This document shows positions 16,198 to 24,659 of a stretch of DNA of 64,000 bases, in pieces. This DNA is from Planctomycetales bacterium 10988 (lineage in GTDB: Bacteria > Planctomycetota > Planctomycetia > Pirellulales > Pb10988). The DNA is taken from contig CP043547.1 in assembly GCA_009664345.1 (NCBI GenBank), positions 1,550,001 to 1,614,000 of the forward strand, written 5' to 3'. A program made the position numbers and the translations under genes. Each line of letters starts with the position of its first letter. Position 1 is the stretch's first letter. The notes below the pieces were generated by a model that worked only from the letters and a program-made list of their open reading frames with translations, did no database searches and was not told the origin of the DNA.

Positions 16198-16978
16198 ACT
16201 TACTTCCACGACTCAGCCGATCTCGCCGGAAATGATTGCTCGCTATCACGAAGAAGGCTTTCTCATCGTTCGTGATCTCTTTTCTGCAGAAGAAGTCGGA
16301 GCATTGGCCGCAGAGGCAGAATCCCTCATCGATCGTCAGGAATTGATTGATTCCGACAACATCCGCTGCCGCTGGTCGAATCATCACGAGACGGAAGAAT
16401 GCCTCTTTGATTGCTTTGATCCGGTGATCGATCTTGCACCCGTTTGTAACTATTTTGCAAACGATAAACGTATCCTTTCAATTTTAAACGCTATCTATCA
16501 AGAACCTGCTCACCTCTTTAAAGATAAACTCATCTTCAAAAAGCCTGGTGTCCGCGGCTATGCCTTACACCAAGACTATATTGGATGGGATAGCTTTCCT
16601 GAAAGTTTTGTTACCGCCATCGTTGCGATTGATAAAACAACAAAAGAAAACGGCGCGACAGAGGTCTTTCCTTGCCTCCATCAACAAGGTTATCTCTCGC
16701 CTCGGGACGGCCAGTATCACGAACTTTCGCTTGAACATATTGATGAGTCGCAAGGGGTGCCTTTAGAGCTTTCTCCTGGTGATCTTGCACTTTTCAGCGG
16801 ATTTACTCCTCACCGCTCCTCGCCGAATTATAGTGACCAATGGCGCCGTCAGTTGTATTTAAGTTACAATTCGGCTTCCGATGGAGGAGATCAAAGGAAA
16901 GCGCACTATCAGGAGTTTCATCAATGGCTTCACGAAAAGTATGCAGAATATGGAAAGACGGAAGTTTATTTCCAGTAA
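16190..16978 (+). CDS. Phytanoyl-CoA dioxygenase (PhyH) family Fe(II)/2-oxoglutarate oxygenase
   Basis: 262 residues from a GTG at 16190 with AAGGAG 8 bases upstream. The N-terminus reads YHEEGFLIVRDLFSAEEVGALAAEAE, as in PhyH proteins. The iron-binding HxD is HQDYIGWD near residue 126, and the distal His and 2-oxoglutarate Arg lie in LSPGDLALFSGFTPHRSSPN and RRQLYLSYN near 205-225. It should hydroxylate a small organic substrate in the cytoplasm. It stands 97 bases after the TonB-receptor gene and 48 bases before an MFS gene, in the arsenical-type block, so its substrate may be a compound imported by that receptor. The start codon lies in a stable hairpin. Confidence 0.9.
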   Translation: MASLTSTTQPISPEMIARYHEEGFLIVRDLFSAEEVGALAAEAESLIDRQELIDSDNIRCRWSNHHETEECLFDCFDPVIDLAPVCNYFANDKRILSILNAIYQEPAHLFKDKLIFKKPGVRGYALHQDYIGWDSFPESFVTAIVAIDKTTKENGATEVFPCLHQQGYLSPRDGQYHELSLEHIDESQGVPLELSPGDLALFSGFTPHRSSPNYSDQWRRQLYLSYNSASDGGDQRKAHYQEFHQWLHEKYAEYGKTEVYFQ

Positions 16979-17026
16979 ATAAATCCTTACTTCAAAATCC
17001 TTTAGTTGGATTGGATTAAGTTGTTT

Positions 17027-18346
17027 ATGTCAGCGGAAAAAATTAAACAAAACCGTAAGCGTTTTTCAATTTATTACGGTTGGGTCATCGTGGTTCTGGC
17101 TGCGATTGCCATGGCGGCGACACTCCCCGGAAGAACGCACGGACTGGGCTTAATCACGAAGCGTTTGCTGGAAGATTTACATCTTTCACCAGCGAACTTT
17201 GCCTGGATGAATGTCATCGCCACATTAATCGGAGCGGCATTTTGCCTCCCTTGTGGCTGGATGATCGATCGTTACGGAATTCGTCGTGTTTGTGGAATGG
17301 TGTTTCTGCTGTTAGCCTTGGCAGTGTTAGGACTCAGCTCAATTTCTGACACTCGGATTTTACTCATTTTGCTGACTTTCACACGAGGATTTGGACAGAG
17401 CATGCTCTCCGTGGTAAGCATTACCATGGTCGGCAAGTGGTTTCATCGACGGATCGGCCCAGCCATGGGAGTCTATTCGGTACTGCTGAGTTTATTGATG
17501 GCAGCAGGAACAGGATTACTGGGATCAGAAATTATCCGAGTCGGCTGGCGAGAAGCCTGGGCCTCGCAAGGTTGGATTTTACTCTGTTGTGTTCCGTTCA
17601 TGTTTTTATTAGTCCGTAGTCAGCCGCGTGATTTTTCAATAGAATTTCAAACGAAACATGAAGCGTCTTCGTCCACTTGCCAGCCGGTCGGAGCAACATT
17701 AGTTCAAGCCCTCCTGACACCATGCTTTTGGATGTTTGCGCTGAGTATCTCCTTTTTTGGATTGATCAGTTCGGGACTTTCTTTATTTAATCAATATGTG
17801 TTGGAAGAACGAGGCTTTTCTGAGGAAGTGTTTCATTCTGTTCTAGTGATAGGTTTGCTTTTTGGAATGCTCGCCAATCTAGGTGCCGGTTGGCTTTCGA
17901 AGAAAATTTCCCTTGAAAAGCTTCTGTGTTTTTCCATGTTGTTATTAGCGGGAACGCTCTTCTGTTTTCCTTTTGTACAAACAATTTTTCAAGTTTACGC
18001 TTATGCGGCAGTGAAAGGAATTGCAGGTGGAATTCTGACAGTTCTTTTCTTTGCCGTCTGGAGCCACGGCTATGGAACCACCCAATTGGGACGCATTCAA
18101 GCTGCTGCTCAAATGTTAACAGTTCTCTTCTCTGCCGTGGGTCCGATCTTTGTTGAATCCTCTCGAAATTATACCGGTTCCTATATGCAAGTTTTTTTCT
18201 TGGCAGCAGGGATTTCTGCCAGTTTCGGAGTTTTGGCTTGGTTTACACAGGTGCCAAGTGTCGCCCGAGGAGATTGGCAAGAAAAGAATTCCGAAGACAA
18301 TCTTTCCAATTTAACACACACTGAAATTTCAGGGAATCTTCAATGA
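17027..18346 (+). CDS. Major facilitator superfamily transporter, monocarboxylate-porter-like
   Basis: 439 residues from the ATG at 17027 (a TTG at 17006 is possible). About 12 hydrophobic segments; begins RFSIYYGWVIVVLAAIAMAATLPGRTHGLG, the YYGWVIV opening seen in MCT/oxalate-formate type MFS carriers, and has the loop motif CGWMIDRYGIRR between TM2 and TM3. A hydrophilic central loop (QTKHEASSSTCQPVG) divides the two halves. It ends by overlapping the next gene's ATG (18343) by 4 bases, so the two are translationally coupled. Context suggests export or import of the substrate handled by the PhyH and ArsI-like proteins. It resembles neither ArsB nor Acr3. Confidence 0.88.
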   Translation: MSAEKIKQNRKRFSIYYGWVIVVLAAIAMAATLPGRTHGLGLITKRLLEDLHLSPANFAWMNVIATLIGAAFCLPCGWMIDRYGIRRVCGMVFLLLALAVLGLSSISDTRILLILLTFTRGFGQSMLSVVSITMVGKWFHRRIGPAMGVYSVLLSLLMAAGTGLLGSEIIRVGWREAWASQGWILLCCVPFMFLLVRSQPRDFSIEFQTKHEASSSTCQPVGATLVQALLTPCFWMFALSISFFGLISSGLSLFNQYVLEERGFSEEVFHSVLVIGLLFGMLANLGAGWLSKKISLEKLLCFSMLLLAGTLFCFPFVQTIFQVYAYAAVKGIAGGILTVLFFAVWSHGYGTTQLGRIQAAAQMLTVLFSAVGPIFVESSRNYTGSYMQVFFLAAGISASFGVLAWFTQVPSVARGDWQEKNSEDNLSNLTHTEISGNLQ

Positions 18347-19512
18347 CTCAAAGCACTGTGAATACTTCGATTGAACAGGATGTAACAAAGAAAAATCTGC
18401 CTACGAAATTTCATCTGGCGATCAATGTGGCTGATCTGACAAAAAGTATTGACTTTTTTTCTATCGTCTTTGATTGTGGACCCGCAAAAAGTCGGAGTGA
18501 TTATGCGAAGTTTGAATTGGAAAACCCTCCGGTAGTGCTTTCATTGGAACCTGTCGCTCCTGAAAGTTCTGGAGCTTTAAATCATTTAGGGTTTCGTGTT
18601 CCTGATTCCGGTCAACTTGTGGAAATGCAACGTCGTCTAGAGGCAAATGGAATTGAAACGAATCGTGAAGATGGGGTCGAATGTTGTTATGCTCGTCAGA
18701 CGAAATTTTGGTTTCATGATCCAGATGGAAACTTGTGGGAAGTTTATACACTTGATGAAGACCTCGACCACCATGGGCATGGGGAATCGACCAACTGTCA
18801 GACTTCCACTTCAGAAACTCCTTCCACTTGTGGAACAAGCGGAAAAGAAACACCACTAGCCACGCTTCAAACGCTACCGAAAGCGAACAGTTCCCCTCCA
18901 AGGGCTTTATCGCTGTGGTCACATCGCATGGGTCAACCACTTCCAAATCAACTTTATATGTTGGATGGGACGGTGGATGAGGCGCACCTTCAAGGGAGTT
19001 TCAATCACCGTTGTTCCACTTCAGAGAGGTCCAATTTATTTCATGAAATCTTTCGAGTTTTAAAGCCTGGTGGAAAACTACATGTTCATGTATTGACAGC
19101 TGATCGAGAGGTGCTTTCTGACACTTTAAATTTGCCAGGTCCCGCAGCTTCGATTGATTTCGTACCGGCAACTTCTTCGGTCGTAAAAGAAATGGAAGCA
19201 ACTGGCTTTCAAGCCGTTCAATTATCGCGTTATCATCGTAAGCCATGCTTCACCCGAGATGGAATCTCGATGCGCGAGACGATAATTGAAGCTTGGAAAC
19301 CTTTATCATTGGAAAGTAGACAAAATCTGATCGAAGTCGTTTATAAAGGTCCGTTTCAAGAAATTGCTTTAGATAATCGACACACCTTTCGCCGGGGGGA
19401 GTTTGTATTGGTTGACCAAGCGACGCTTCAACTGATTGAGCGTGCTGCGCAAGATGCCTTTACAATTGTTTCTGTGGAAGAAGCGGCGCCCGATTGCGGT
19501 AGTTTGCATTAG
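18343..19512 (+). CDS. ArsI-like C-As lyase (VOC) fused to a C-terminal ArsM-like methyltransferase fragment
   Basis: 389 residues. Residues 22-140 are a VOC domain closely resembling ArsI/CadI: KFHLAINVADLTKSIDFFS, RSDYAKFELENPPVVLSL, LNHLGFRV, GVECCYARQTKFWFHDPDGN, LWEVY. The metal triad would be H24, H81 and E133, and C114-C115 matches the vicinal pair that binds trivalent methyl- or aryl-arsenicals in ArsI. After a His/Cys/Ser/Thr-rich linker (141-185), residues 190-389 carry NLFHEIFRVLKPGGKLHVHV, a post-motif III of class I methyltransferases, and VVYKGPFQEI with RRGEFVLV and a terminal DCG, reminiscent of the ArsM C-terminal region. The SAM-binding motif I is missing. Activity expected: Fe(II)/O2-dependent cleavage of a C-As bond; role of the second half is unknown. 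Confidence 0.82.
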   Translation: MTQSTVNTSIEQDVTKKNLPTKFHLAINVADLTKSIDFFSIVFDCGPAKSRSDYAKFELENPPVVLSLEPVAPESSGALNHLGFRVPDSGQLVEMQRRLEANGIETNREDGVECCYARQTKFWFHDPDGNLWEVYTLDEDLDHHGHGESTNCQTSTSETPSTCGTSGKETPLATLQTLPKANSSPPRALSLWSHRMGQPLPNQLYMLDGTVDEAHLQGSFNHRCSTSERSNLFHEIFRVLKPGGKLHVHVLTADREVLSDTLNLPGPAASIDFVPATSSVVKEMEATGFQAVQLSRYHRKPCFTRDGISMRETIIEAWKPLSLESRQNLIEVVYKGPFQEIALDNRHTFRRGEFVLVDQATLQLIERAAQDAFTIVSVEEAAPDCGSLH

Positions 19513-19665
19513 TGGACGGTTTTTTCTTTGTTTCGAACGATCCAACGAGCTTTTCTTCCTCTAAGTTGCCCCTTGACTTTTCGTTCTATCCATGAGATTT
19601 TTTGAGCGTTCAAAGGTTGAAAACCTGTTGTGAAATGTTGGATAGGACGACTAAAGGGGCTAATT

Positions 19666-20835
19666 GTGTGGATTGAAGTTGATTATCAATTTCCTGAGCA
19701 TTTGGATGCGGCGAAGCAAGCTAAAGTACTGGCGATCGGACAAACCGCAGGGACTTGGGATGAGCGTTTTGCCGCTCAGGCGGAGGCTTTGCAACAACAT
19801 CTTGGTGAGCCTGGCGAACTCGTGCGGAATGAGGATGGAACACAAGTCGCTACGGTTTGCTATCCTTTGATGAATGTCGAAGGGGATATTGCCAGTTTAT
19901 TGACGATGATCTTTGGCAAGTATTCGATGGCCGGTCCGGCGAAGATCGTTGCCATTCGGCTCCCAAAAGAGTATGGCACCAAGCCCAAATTTGGAATCAA
20001 AGGGCTTCGTGAGTTGACCGGCGTGAGCGGGCGACCTTTTGTAATGGCGATTCTCAAGCCAGCCTTTGGCTTGAAGCCCGAGCAACATGCCAAGATCGTC
20101 CGTGAGGTGGCGGCAGCGGGTTTGGACTTTCTCAAAGATGATGAAATCCTGGTAGAGACAGAAACATCACCCGTTCAGGAACGTTTGGCTGCCTGCCGTG
20201 AGGCCATTCAAGCAGCAAAATCCGAGACCGGCCGCGAGATGCTGTACGCGGTGAATCTCACAGGTCGGGCCGATGAACTTCAACAGAAAGCTCGCGAATT
20301 GGTCAAGTTAGGGGCAAATGCTCTGCTCTTTAATGTCTTGGCATACGGATGGAGCGTGATGGAATCGCTTGCAGCCGATCCTGAGATCGACGTGCCGATC
20401 TTCTTTCATCCGGCCTTGGCAGGGGCGATATGTGCGGCCCCCGATTATGGCTTTCGTTATTCCGTTCTCCTAGGAACCCTTGCCGCCAGGTCAGGGGCGG
20501 ACGCTGTTCTTTATCCGGCATCTTATGGAAGTCTCCCCTTCGAAGCTTCGGAAGAAGCGGGGATCCGCACCGCTTTGCGAAAACGAAATGTGATGCCGGT
20601 TCCCTCAGCGGGCATTCATCCCGGCGTTGTGCCTCAGGTGTTGGCTGATTATGGGACCGACGTCGTGTTAAATGCCGGAACTGGAATTATGGACCATCCG
20701 CTCGGGCCGGGGGCCGGAGTGAAGTCTTTTTTCGAAGCACTTGATCGCTGTCAGGCGGGACTTCCGATGACTGTGGATTCCGTCGAGGAAGGACCTTTGA
20801 AGGAGGCGTTGAGAAAATGGGGTGGCTCTGCATAA
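19666..20835 (+). CDS. mtnW: RuBisCO-like protein, probable 2,3-diketo-5-methylthiopentyl-1-phosphate enolase
   Basis: About 389 residues from a GTG at 19666, preferred because AAAGGGG lies 7 bases upstream and family alignment begins there; the frame opens upstream to a GTG at 19630. RuBisCO large-chain fold markers are RPFVMAILKPAFGLKPEQHA and AGLDFLKDDEILV, whose Lys157, Asp159 and Glu160 match the carbamylated Lys/Asp/Glu magnesium site. FGKYSMAG places Lys85 at the position of the MtnW catalytic base. HPALAGA and NAGTGIMDHPLGPGAG (phosphate-binding) follow. Residues of true RuBisCO are not all kept, so it is form IV. The next gene is mtnX-like, which fits the methionine-salvage step after MtnB. 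Confidence 0.86.
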   Translation: MWIEVDYQFPEHLDAAKQAKVLAIGQTAGTWDERFAAQAEALQQHLGEPGELVRNEDGTQVATVCYPLMNVEGDIASLLTMIFGKYSMAGPAKIVAIRLPKEYGTKPKFGIKGLRELTGVSGRPFVMAILKPAFGLKPEQHAKIVREVAAAGLDFLKDDEILVETETSPVQERLAACREAIQAAKSETGREMLYAVNLTGRADELQQKARELVKLGANALLFNVLAYGWSVMESLAADPEIDVPIFFHPALAGAICAAPDYGFRYSVLLGTLAARSGADAVLYPASYGSLPFEASEEAGIRTALRKRNVMPVPSAGIHPGVVPQVLADYGTDVVLNAGTGIMDHPLGPGAGVKSFFEALDRCQAGLPMTVDSVEEGPLKEALRKWGGSA

Positions 20836-20890
20836 TAAGTGGGCAGCTTTGAAACTATCTTCCGCTTCTACTTCATGAGGATTGCGATTC

Positions 20891-21598
20891 ATGCCCAGTT
20901 CGACCCCTTCGATCTCCGAGGAGTTTTCCGAGTCCGATCAGCGTCCTACCAGAGCGGTGTTTTGCGACTTCGATGGAACGATTACCGCGAGAGAAACTTT
21001 CGTTGATGTCCTGAAAACCTTTGCTCCGGAGAAGTCGGAAGCTTTGATCCCGGAAATGTATGCGTTGCGGCTGACCTTGCGCGAAGGGGTCCGGCAGATT
21101 TTAGAATCGATCCCCAGTGCTCAACTTCCCGCCATGTTGGATCGGGTACGTTCTGCCCCATTGCGGCCCGGAGTTGCTGAGTTTCTACATTTTCTGCAAG
21201 AACAACAAGTTCCGTTTGTCGTTATCTCTGGCGGTTTGGAACTCTTTGTTCGCGAGGTGTTGCAAGAGTTCGAGCCTTTCATCGCCGGGATTTATGCTGG
21301 AAAAATCGACAGCTCGGGGGAATATTTGCGGGTTTTTTCCGATTTTGAAGACGAGCAAGAGTTGATCTCGAAAGTCAAAGTCATGGCCGAATATCCAGCC
21401 GAGGAATCGATTGCGATTGGCGATTCCGTTACGGATTTACAAATGGCTCAAGAAGCGGATCGGGTTTTTGCCCGGGATCGGTTGGCAAAGTACCTGATCG
21501 AGCGAGAGGTTACCTTTGAACCGTGGGAAGATTTCCATCAAATCCAAGCCCGGCTGAAAAAACTTTGGGAGACGAAAGTCGATTCCCTTTCTTCATAA
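20891..21598 (+). CDS. mtnX: HAD-family phosphatase, probable 2-hydroxy-3-keto-5-methylthiopentenyl-1-phosphate phosphatase
   Basis: 235 residues from the ATG at 20891, which follows GAGG at 20877-20880; a TTG at 20882 is in frame. The HAD nucleophile motif is FCDFDGTITARET (D26, D28), motif II is VVISGGLELFV, motif III Lys lies before AEYPAEESIAIGDSVTDLQMAQEAD (motif IV). This is the PSP/MtnX type of HAD enzyme. It sits 55 bases after the mtnW-like gene, so the pair would carry out the two steps done elsewhere by MtnC. Residues 1-20 are a disordered leader. Confidence 0.85.
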   Translation: MPSSTPSISEEFSESDQRPTRAVFCDFDGTITARETFVDVLKTFAPEKSEALIPEMYALRLTLREGVRQILESIPSAQLPAMLDRVRSAPLRPGVAEFLHFLQEQQVPFVVISGGLELFVREVLQEFEPFIAGIYAGKIDSSGEYLRVFSDFEDEQELISKVKVMAEYPAEESIAIGDSVTDLQMAQEADRVFARDRLAKYLIEREVTFEPWEDFHQIQARLKKLWETKVDSLSS

Positions 21599-21771
21599 TT
21601 CCTGCATTTCGATCCTCCCGAAAACCGGCGTCTCTCAGCACACTCTGCGTGAACGAGTTGGGCGGAGTTCATGTCCTTGACGAAGAACCCTTGGAAAAAT
21701 TACGATGACCCTCGGACGAGCATCGAGTTGGCATTCCAAGGCAACAAAAATACAGAACGGATTGGAATCGA

Positions 21772-23103
21772 ATGGAGAAAACCAAAGTTGCTTTGGTGGG
21801 CATGGGCACTGTCGGCAGTGGAGTGGCGAAACTGCTGCTTGATTACGGAGATCGGACCGCGCGGCATGCCGGCAGAACCCTCTGGCTGGAGAAGGTTCTG
21901 GTTCGAAATCCAGAGCGTGTGCGAGCGGTGGAACTCCCGGATGGGGTGCTGACCAGCTCTCTGGAAGAGATCACGGAAAATTCTGAAATCAAAGTGGTCG
22001 CCCAACTCATCGGGGGCCTGGAACCCGCTCGCACGATCATGCTGCAACTGTTGGAAAGCGGGAAGGATGTCGTCACTGCGAACAAGGCACTTCTGGCCGA
22101 GCATGGGCCGGAACTCTTCGATCGAGCCCGCGAACTTGGCCGGTCGATCGCTTTCGAGGCAGCCGTCGGAGGTGGCATTCCGATCATTACTCCTTTAAGT
22201 CAATGTCTGACCGCAAACCGGATTGAATCGATTCATGCCATTCTTAATGGGACGAGCAACTTCATCCTCGATCAAATGGACACGCGGGGAAGTAGCTATG
22301 ACTCCGCTGTCCAACGGGCCCAGGAGTTGGGCTATGCCGAAGCTGATCCCACAATGGATGTCGATGGGTCCGATGCTGCCCAGAAGCTGGCGATCTTAGC
22401 TCATATCGGGATGGGATTGAAAATACATTGGTCCGAGATTCCTTGCCGTGGGATCGATTCTCTCGATCCTTCCGATCTTCAATATGCCCGTCGGTTGGGT
22501 TATCGGGTTAAATTGCTGGCGACGGCTCAGATGGTTGAGGACGATTTAGAACTGCATGTCGCTCCGACCTTGGTTAAAATGGGAACGCCGCTTTCGGAAG
22601 TGCATGGGGCTTACAACGCAATTCGCGTCGTCGGCGATGCTGTCGGGAAGGTGTTCTTTCATGGCATGGGAGCAGGGCAGATGCCGACGGCTTCCGCGGT
22701 AGTAGCCGATTTGATTGATACAGCCGTTGGCCGGGCGGCGATCACGTTCCGTACGCTGAAACTCTGGAGCGAAAACACCCCTCGCGTGACTCCGCGGCAA
22801 TATGATCAAGTGCCGGGGCGATATTACCTCCGCATGCGGGTTTTGGATGAGCCGGGCGTTATGGCCAAATTAACGGATGTCCTCGGCCGCCAGGGCGTTT
22901 CAATTGCCTCTATCATTCAACATGAAGAAGAGACGACCGCTACGGACACCAGCCCTGCAAAAGATACGAATAGCCAGGCGATTGTCCCGATTGTGATTAT
23001 GACCCATGAGACGAAAGAAGGGGCACTTCGCAAAGCGGTTGAAGAATTCGACCAGCTGGAATGTGTCTTCGGCGGTTGTATTCGCATGCCCGTGCGAGAG
23101 TAA
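21772..23103 (+). CDS. hom: Homoserine dehydrogenase with C-terminal ACT domain
   Basis: 443 residues. The Rossmann start is VALVGMGTVGSGVAKLL, followed by VVTANKALLAEHG, the signature AFEAAVGGGIPIITPL, ILNGTSNFILDQM, and AQELGYAEADPTMDVDGSDAAQKLAILA, which carries the catalytic Asp/Lys. An ACT domain (YYLRMRVLDEPGVMAKLTDVLGRQGVSIASI) closes the protein and probably mediates threonine feedback. It reduces aspartate semialdehyde to homoserine. It is followed 102 bases later by an apgM-like gene. Confidence 0.97.
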   Translation: MEKTKVALVGMGTVGSGVAKLLLDYGDRTARHAGRTLWLEKVLVRNPERVRAVELPDGVLTSSLEEITENSEIKVVAQLIGGLEPARTIMLQLLESGKDVVTANKALLAEHGPELFDRARELGRSIAFEAAVGGGIPIITPLSQCLTANRIESIHAILNGTSNFILDQMDTRGSSYDSAVQRAQELGYAEADPTMDVDGSDAAQKLAILAHIGMGLKIHWSEIPCRGIDSLDPSDLQYARRLGYRVKLLATAQMVEDDLELHVAPTLVKMGTPLSEVHGAYNAIRVVGDAVGKVFFHGMGAGQMPTASAVVADLIDTAVGRAAITFRTLKLWSENTPRVTPRQYDQVPGRYYLRMRVLDEPGVMAKLTDVLGRQGVSIASIIQHEEETTATDTSPAKDTNSQAIVPIVIMTHETKEGALRKAVEEFDQLECVFGGCIRMPVRE

Positions 23104-23204
23104 AATCGGCAATGGTTCCCATCTGCAATAAGCAATTTAAAACCTTCGATCAGAAATAAACTACCGGATGGCAGCCCCGAACGACTGCCGTTAAAGGATA
23201 TGAA

Positions 23205-24416
23205 ATGAAATATGTCATCGTGATTCCTGACGGCTGTGCAGATGAAACTGTGGAGAGCCTTGGCGGAAAGACGCCGCTGCAAGCCGCGAACGTTCCGTGG
23301 ATGGATCGGATTGCGGAAGCCGGTGTGGTCGGGCGAGCCAATCATGTCCCGCCGGGTTATACGCCTGGTTCGGATGTGGCAAATTTGAGTCTCATCGGAT
23401 ACGACCCTACGGTGTATTTCACTGGCCGTGCCCCGCTCGAAGCCGCCGCGCAAGGCATTGAGCTGGGGCCTGCCGATTGGGCCATTCGTTGCAATCTGGT
23501 TTCGATTCAAGATCAGATCATGAAAGACTTCACCGCGGGCCACATTTCCACGGAAGAAGCAACCGAATTGCTGAAGTCCATGCAGGAATCTTTGACGGAA
23601 GATTACCTCGAATTTGTGCCGGGGGTCAGCTATCGAAACCTCTTGCTCTACCGGGGCGAGTCAAAACCTGCTCCCTTTAGTCGAGACACCCGTTCGACGC
23701 CTCCGCACGATTTGACCGATGATTCGGTGGCCAATGACTTTCCGCGAGGGCCGGGCAGCGATCTTCTCAATCGGTTGATGAGTGAAAGTCTCAGTTTATT
23801 TGAAAAACACCCTGTAAATGAAAAGCGTCAGGCTGAGGGAAAGCTCCCCGCCACCAATGTCTGGTTATGGGGATTGGGTCAGGCTCCTGATCTTACCCCG
23901 TTTGCGGAACTCCATCACGGCATCCGTGGCCGCATGATTACGGCGGTGGATTTGTTGCGAGGCTTGGCGGCGCTGGTCGGTTGGCCTCGGATTGAAGTCC
24001 CGGGTGCCACCGGATATCTCGATACCGATTATGGGGCGAAAGGACAATATGCCCTCGAAGCGATTCGGCAAGAGGAGGTGGATTTAGTTTGCGTTCATAT
24101 CGAAGCCCCTGACGAAGCCTCCCACGAAGGTCGAGTGGATGAAAAAGTAAAAGCCTTGGAAGCAATCGACCATCATATCGTCGGACCACTCTACGAATTG
24201 CTGAAGGAGATGGGTGAGTTCCGCATGTTGGTCACGCCCGATCATCCAACCTTTATTCGCACCAAAACGCATTCGCCTGGCTTTGTCCCTTTCACGATTG
24301 CCGGAAGCGATGTTACCCCGGATGAAGCAAAGTCCTATGATGAAACCGTCGCCGGCAAATCGGATCTGAGCTTCGAACCGGGTTTTCGGTTGATGGATTT
24401 TTTCACCGGAAGCTAA
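23205..24416 (+). CDS. ApgM-type phosphoglycerate mutase-like protein, possible homoserine kinase
   Basis: 403 residues of the alkaline-phosphatase superfamily, archaeal-type cofactor-independent mutase branch. Metal-site motifs are VIVIPDGCADE, PPGYTPGSDVANLSLIGYDP (with the nucleophile Ser), HIEAPDEASHEGRVDEKVKALEAID and LVTPDHPTF. A subset of this family, found next to homoserine dehydrogenase, is annotated as proposed homoserine kinase on context. Here hom is immediately upstream and no GHMP-type ThrB is seen, so the kinase role is plausible. Glycolytic mutase activity remains an alternative. Confidence 0.85.
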   Translation: MKYVIVIPDGCADETVESLGGKTPLQAANVPWMDRIAEAGVVGRANHVPPGYTPGSDVANLSLIGYDPTVYFTGRAPLEAAAQGIELGPADWAIRCNLVSIQDQIMKDFTAGHISTEEATELLKSMQESLTEDYLEFVPGVSYRNLLLYRGESKPAPFSRDTRSTPPHDLTDDSVANDFPRGPGSDLLNRLMSESLSLFEKHPVNEKRQAEGKLPATNVWLWGLGQAPDLTPFAELHHGIRGRMITAVDLLRGLAALVGWPRIEVPGATGYLDTDYGAKGQYALEAIRQEEVDLVCVHIEAPDEASHEGRVDEKVKALEAIDHHIVGPLYELLKEMGEFRMLVTPDHPTFIRTKTHSPGFVPFTIAGSDVTPDEAKSYDETVAGKSDLSFEPGFRLMDFFTGS

Positions 24417-24659
24417 GTCCCAACCGCATCGGGAATTGTATTCTTCGTTCTCGACAGAAGTTTTCTGAAAACTTTTGATCGATTGCTTGGCGTTTTGCGT
24501 TCTCTTTGATAATGATAGCTAGTATGCCTGCATTGATCGGCTGCTAGCGAAATGAAAGTGATGGACCCCTTTGAGGCACGACGTAGTTGAGACGCTTGAG
24601 CTTTCATTTCCGAATTTCTTAAAGAAACAAAGCTCTAGAAGCTCTTACGAGGGAAACCG

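Noticed and set aside
19666-20835. True carbon-fixing RuBisCO
   Set aside because: Length, partial loss of RuBisCO active-site residues and the mtnX-like neighbour indicate a form IV protein; no phosphoribulokinase is present.
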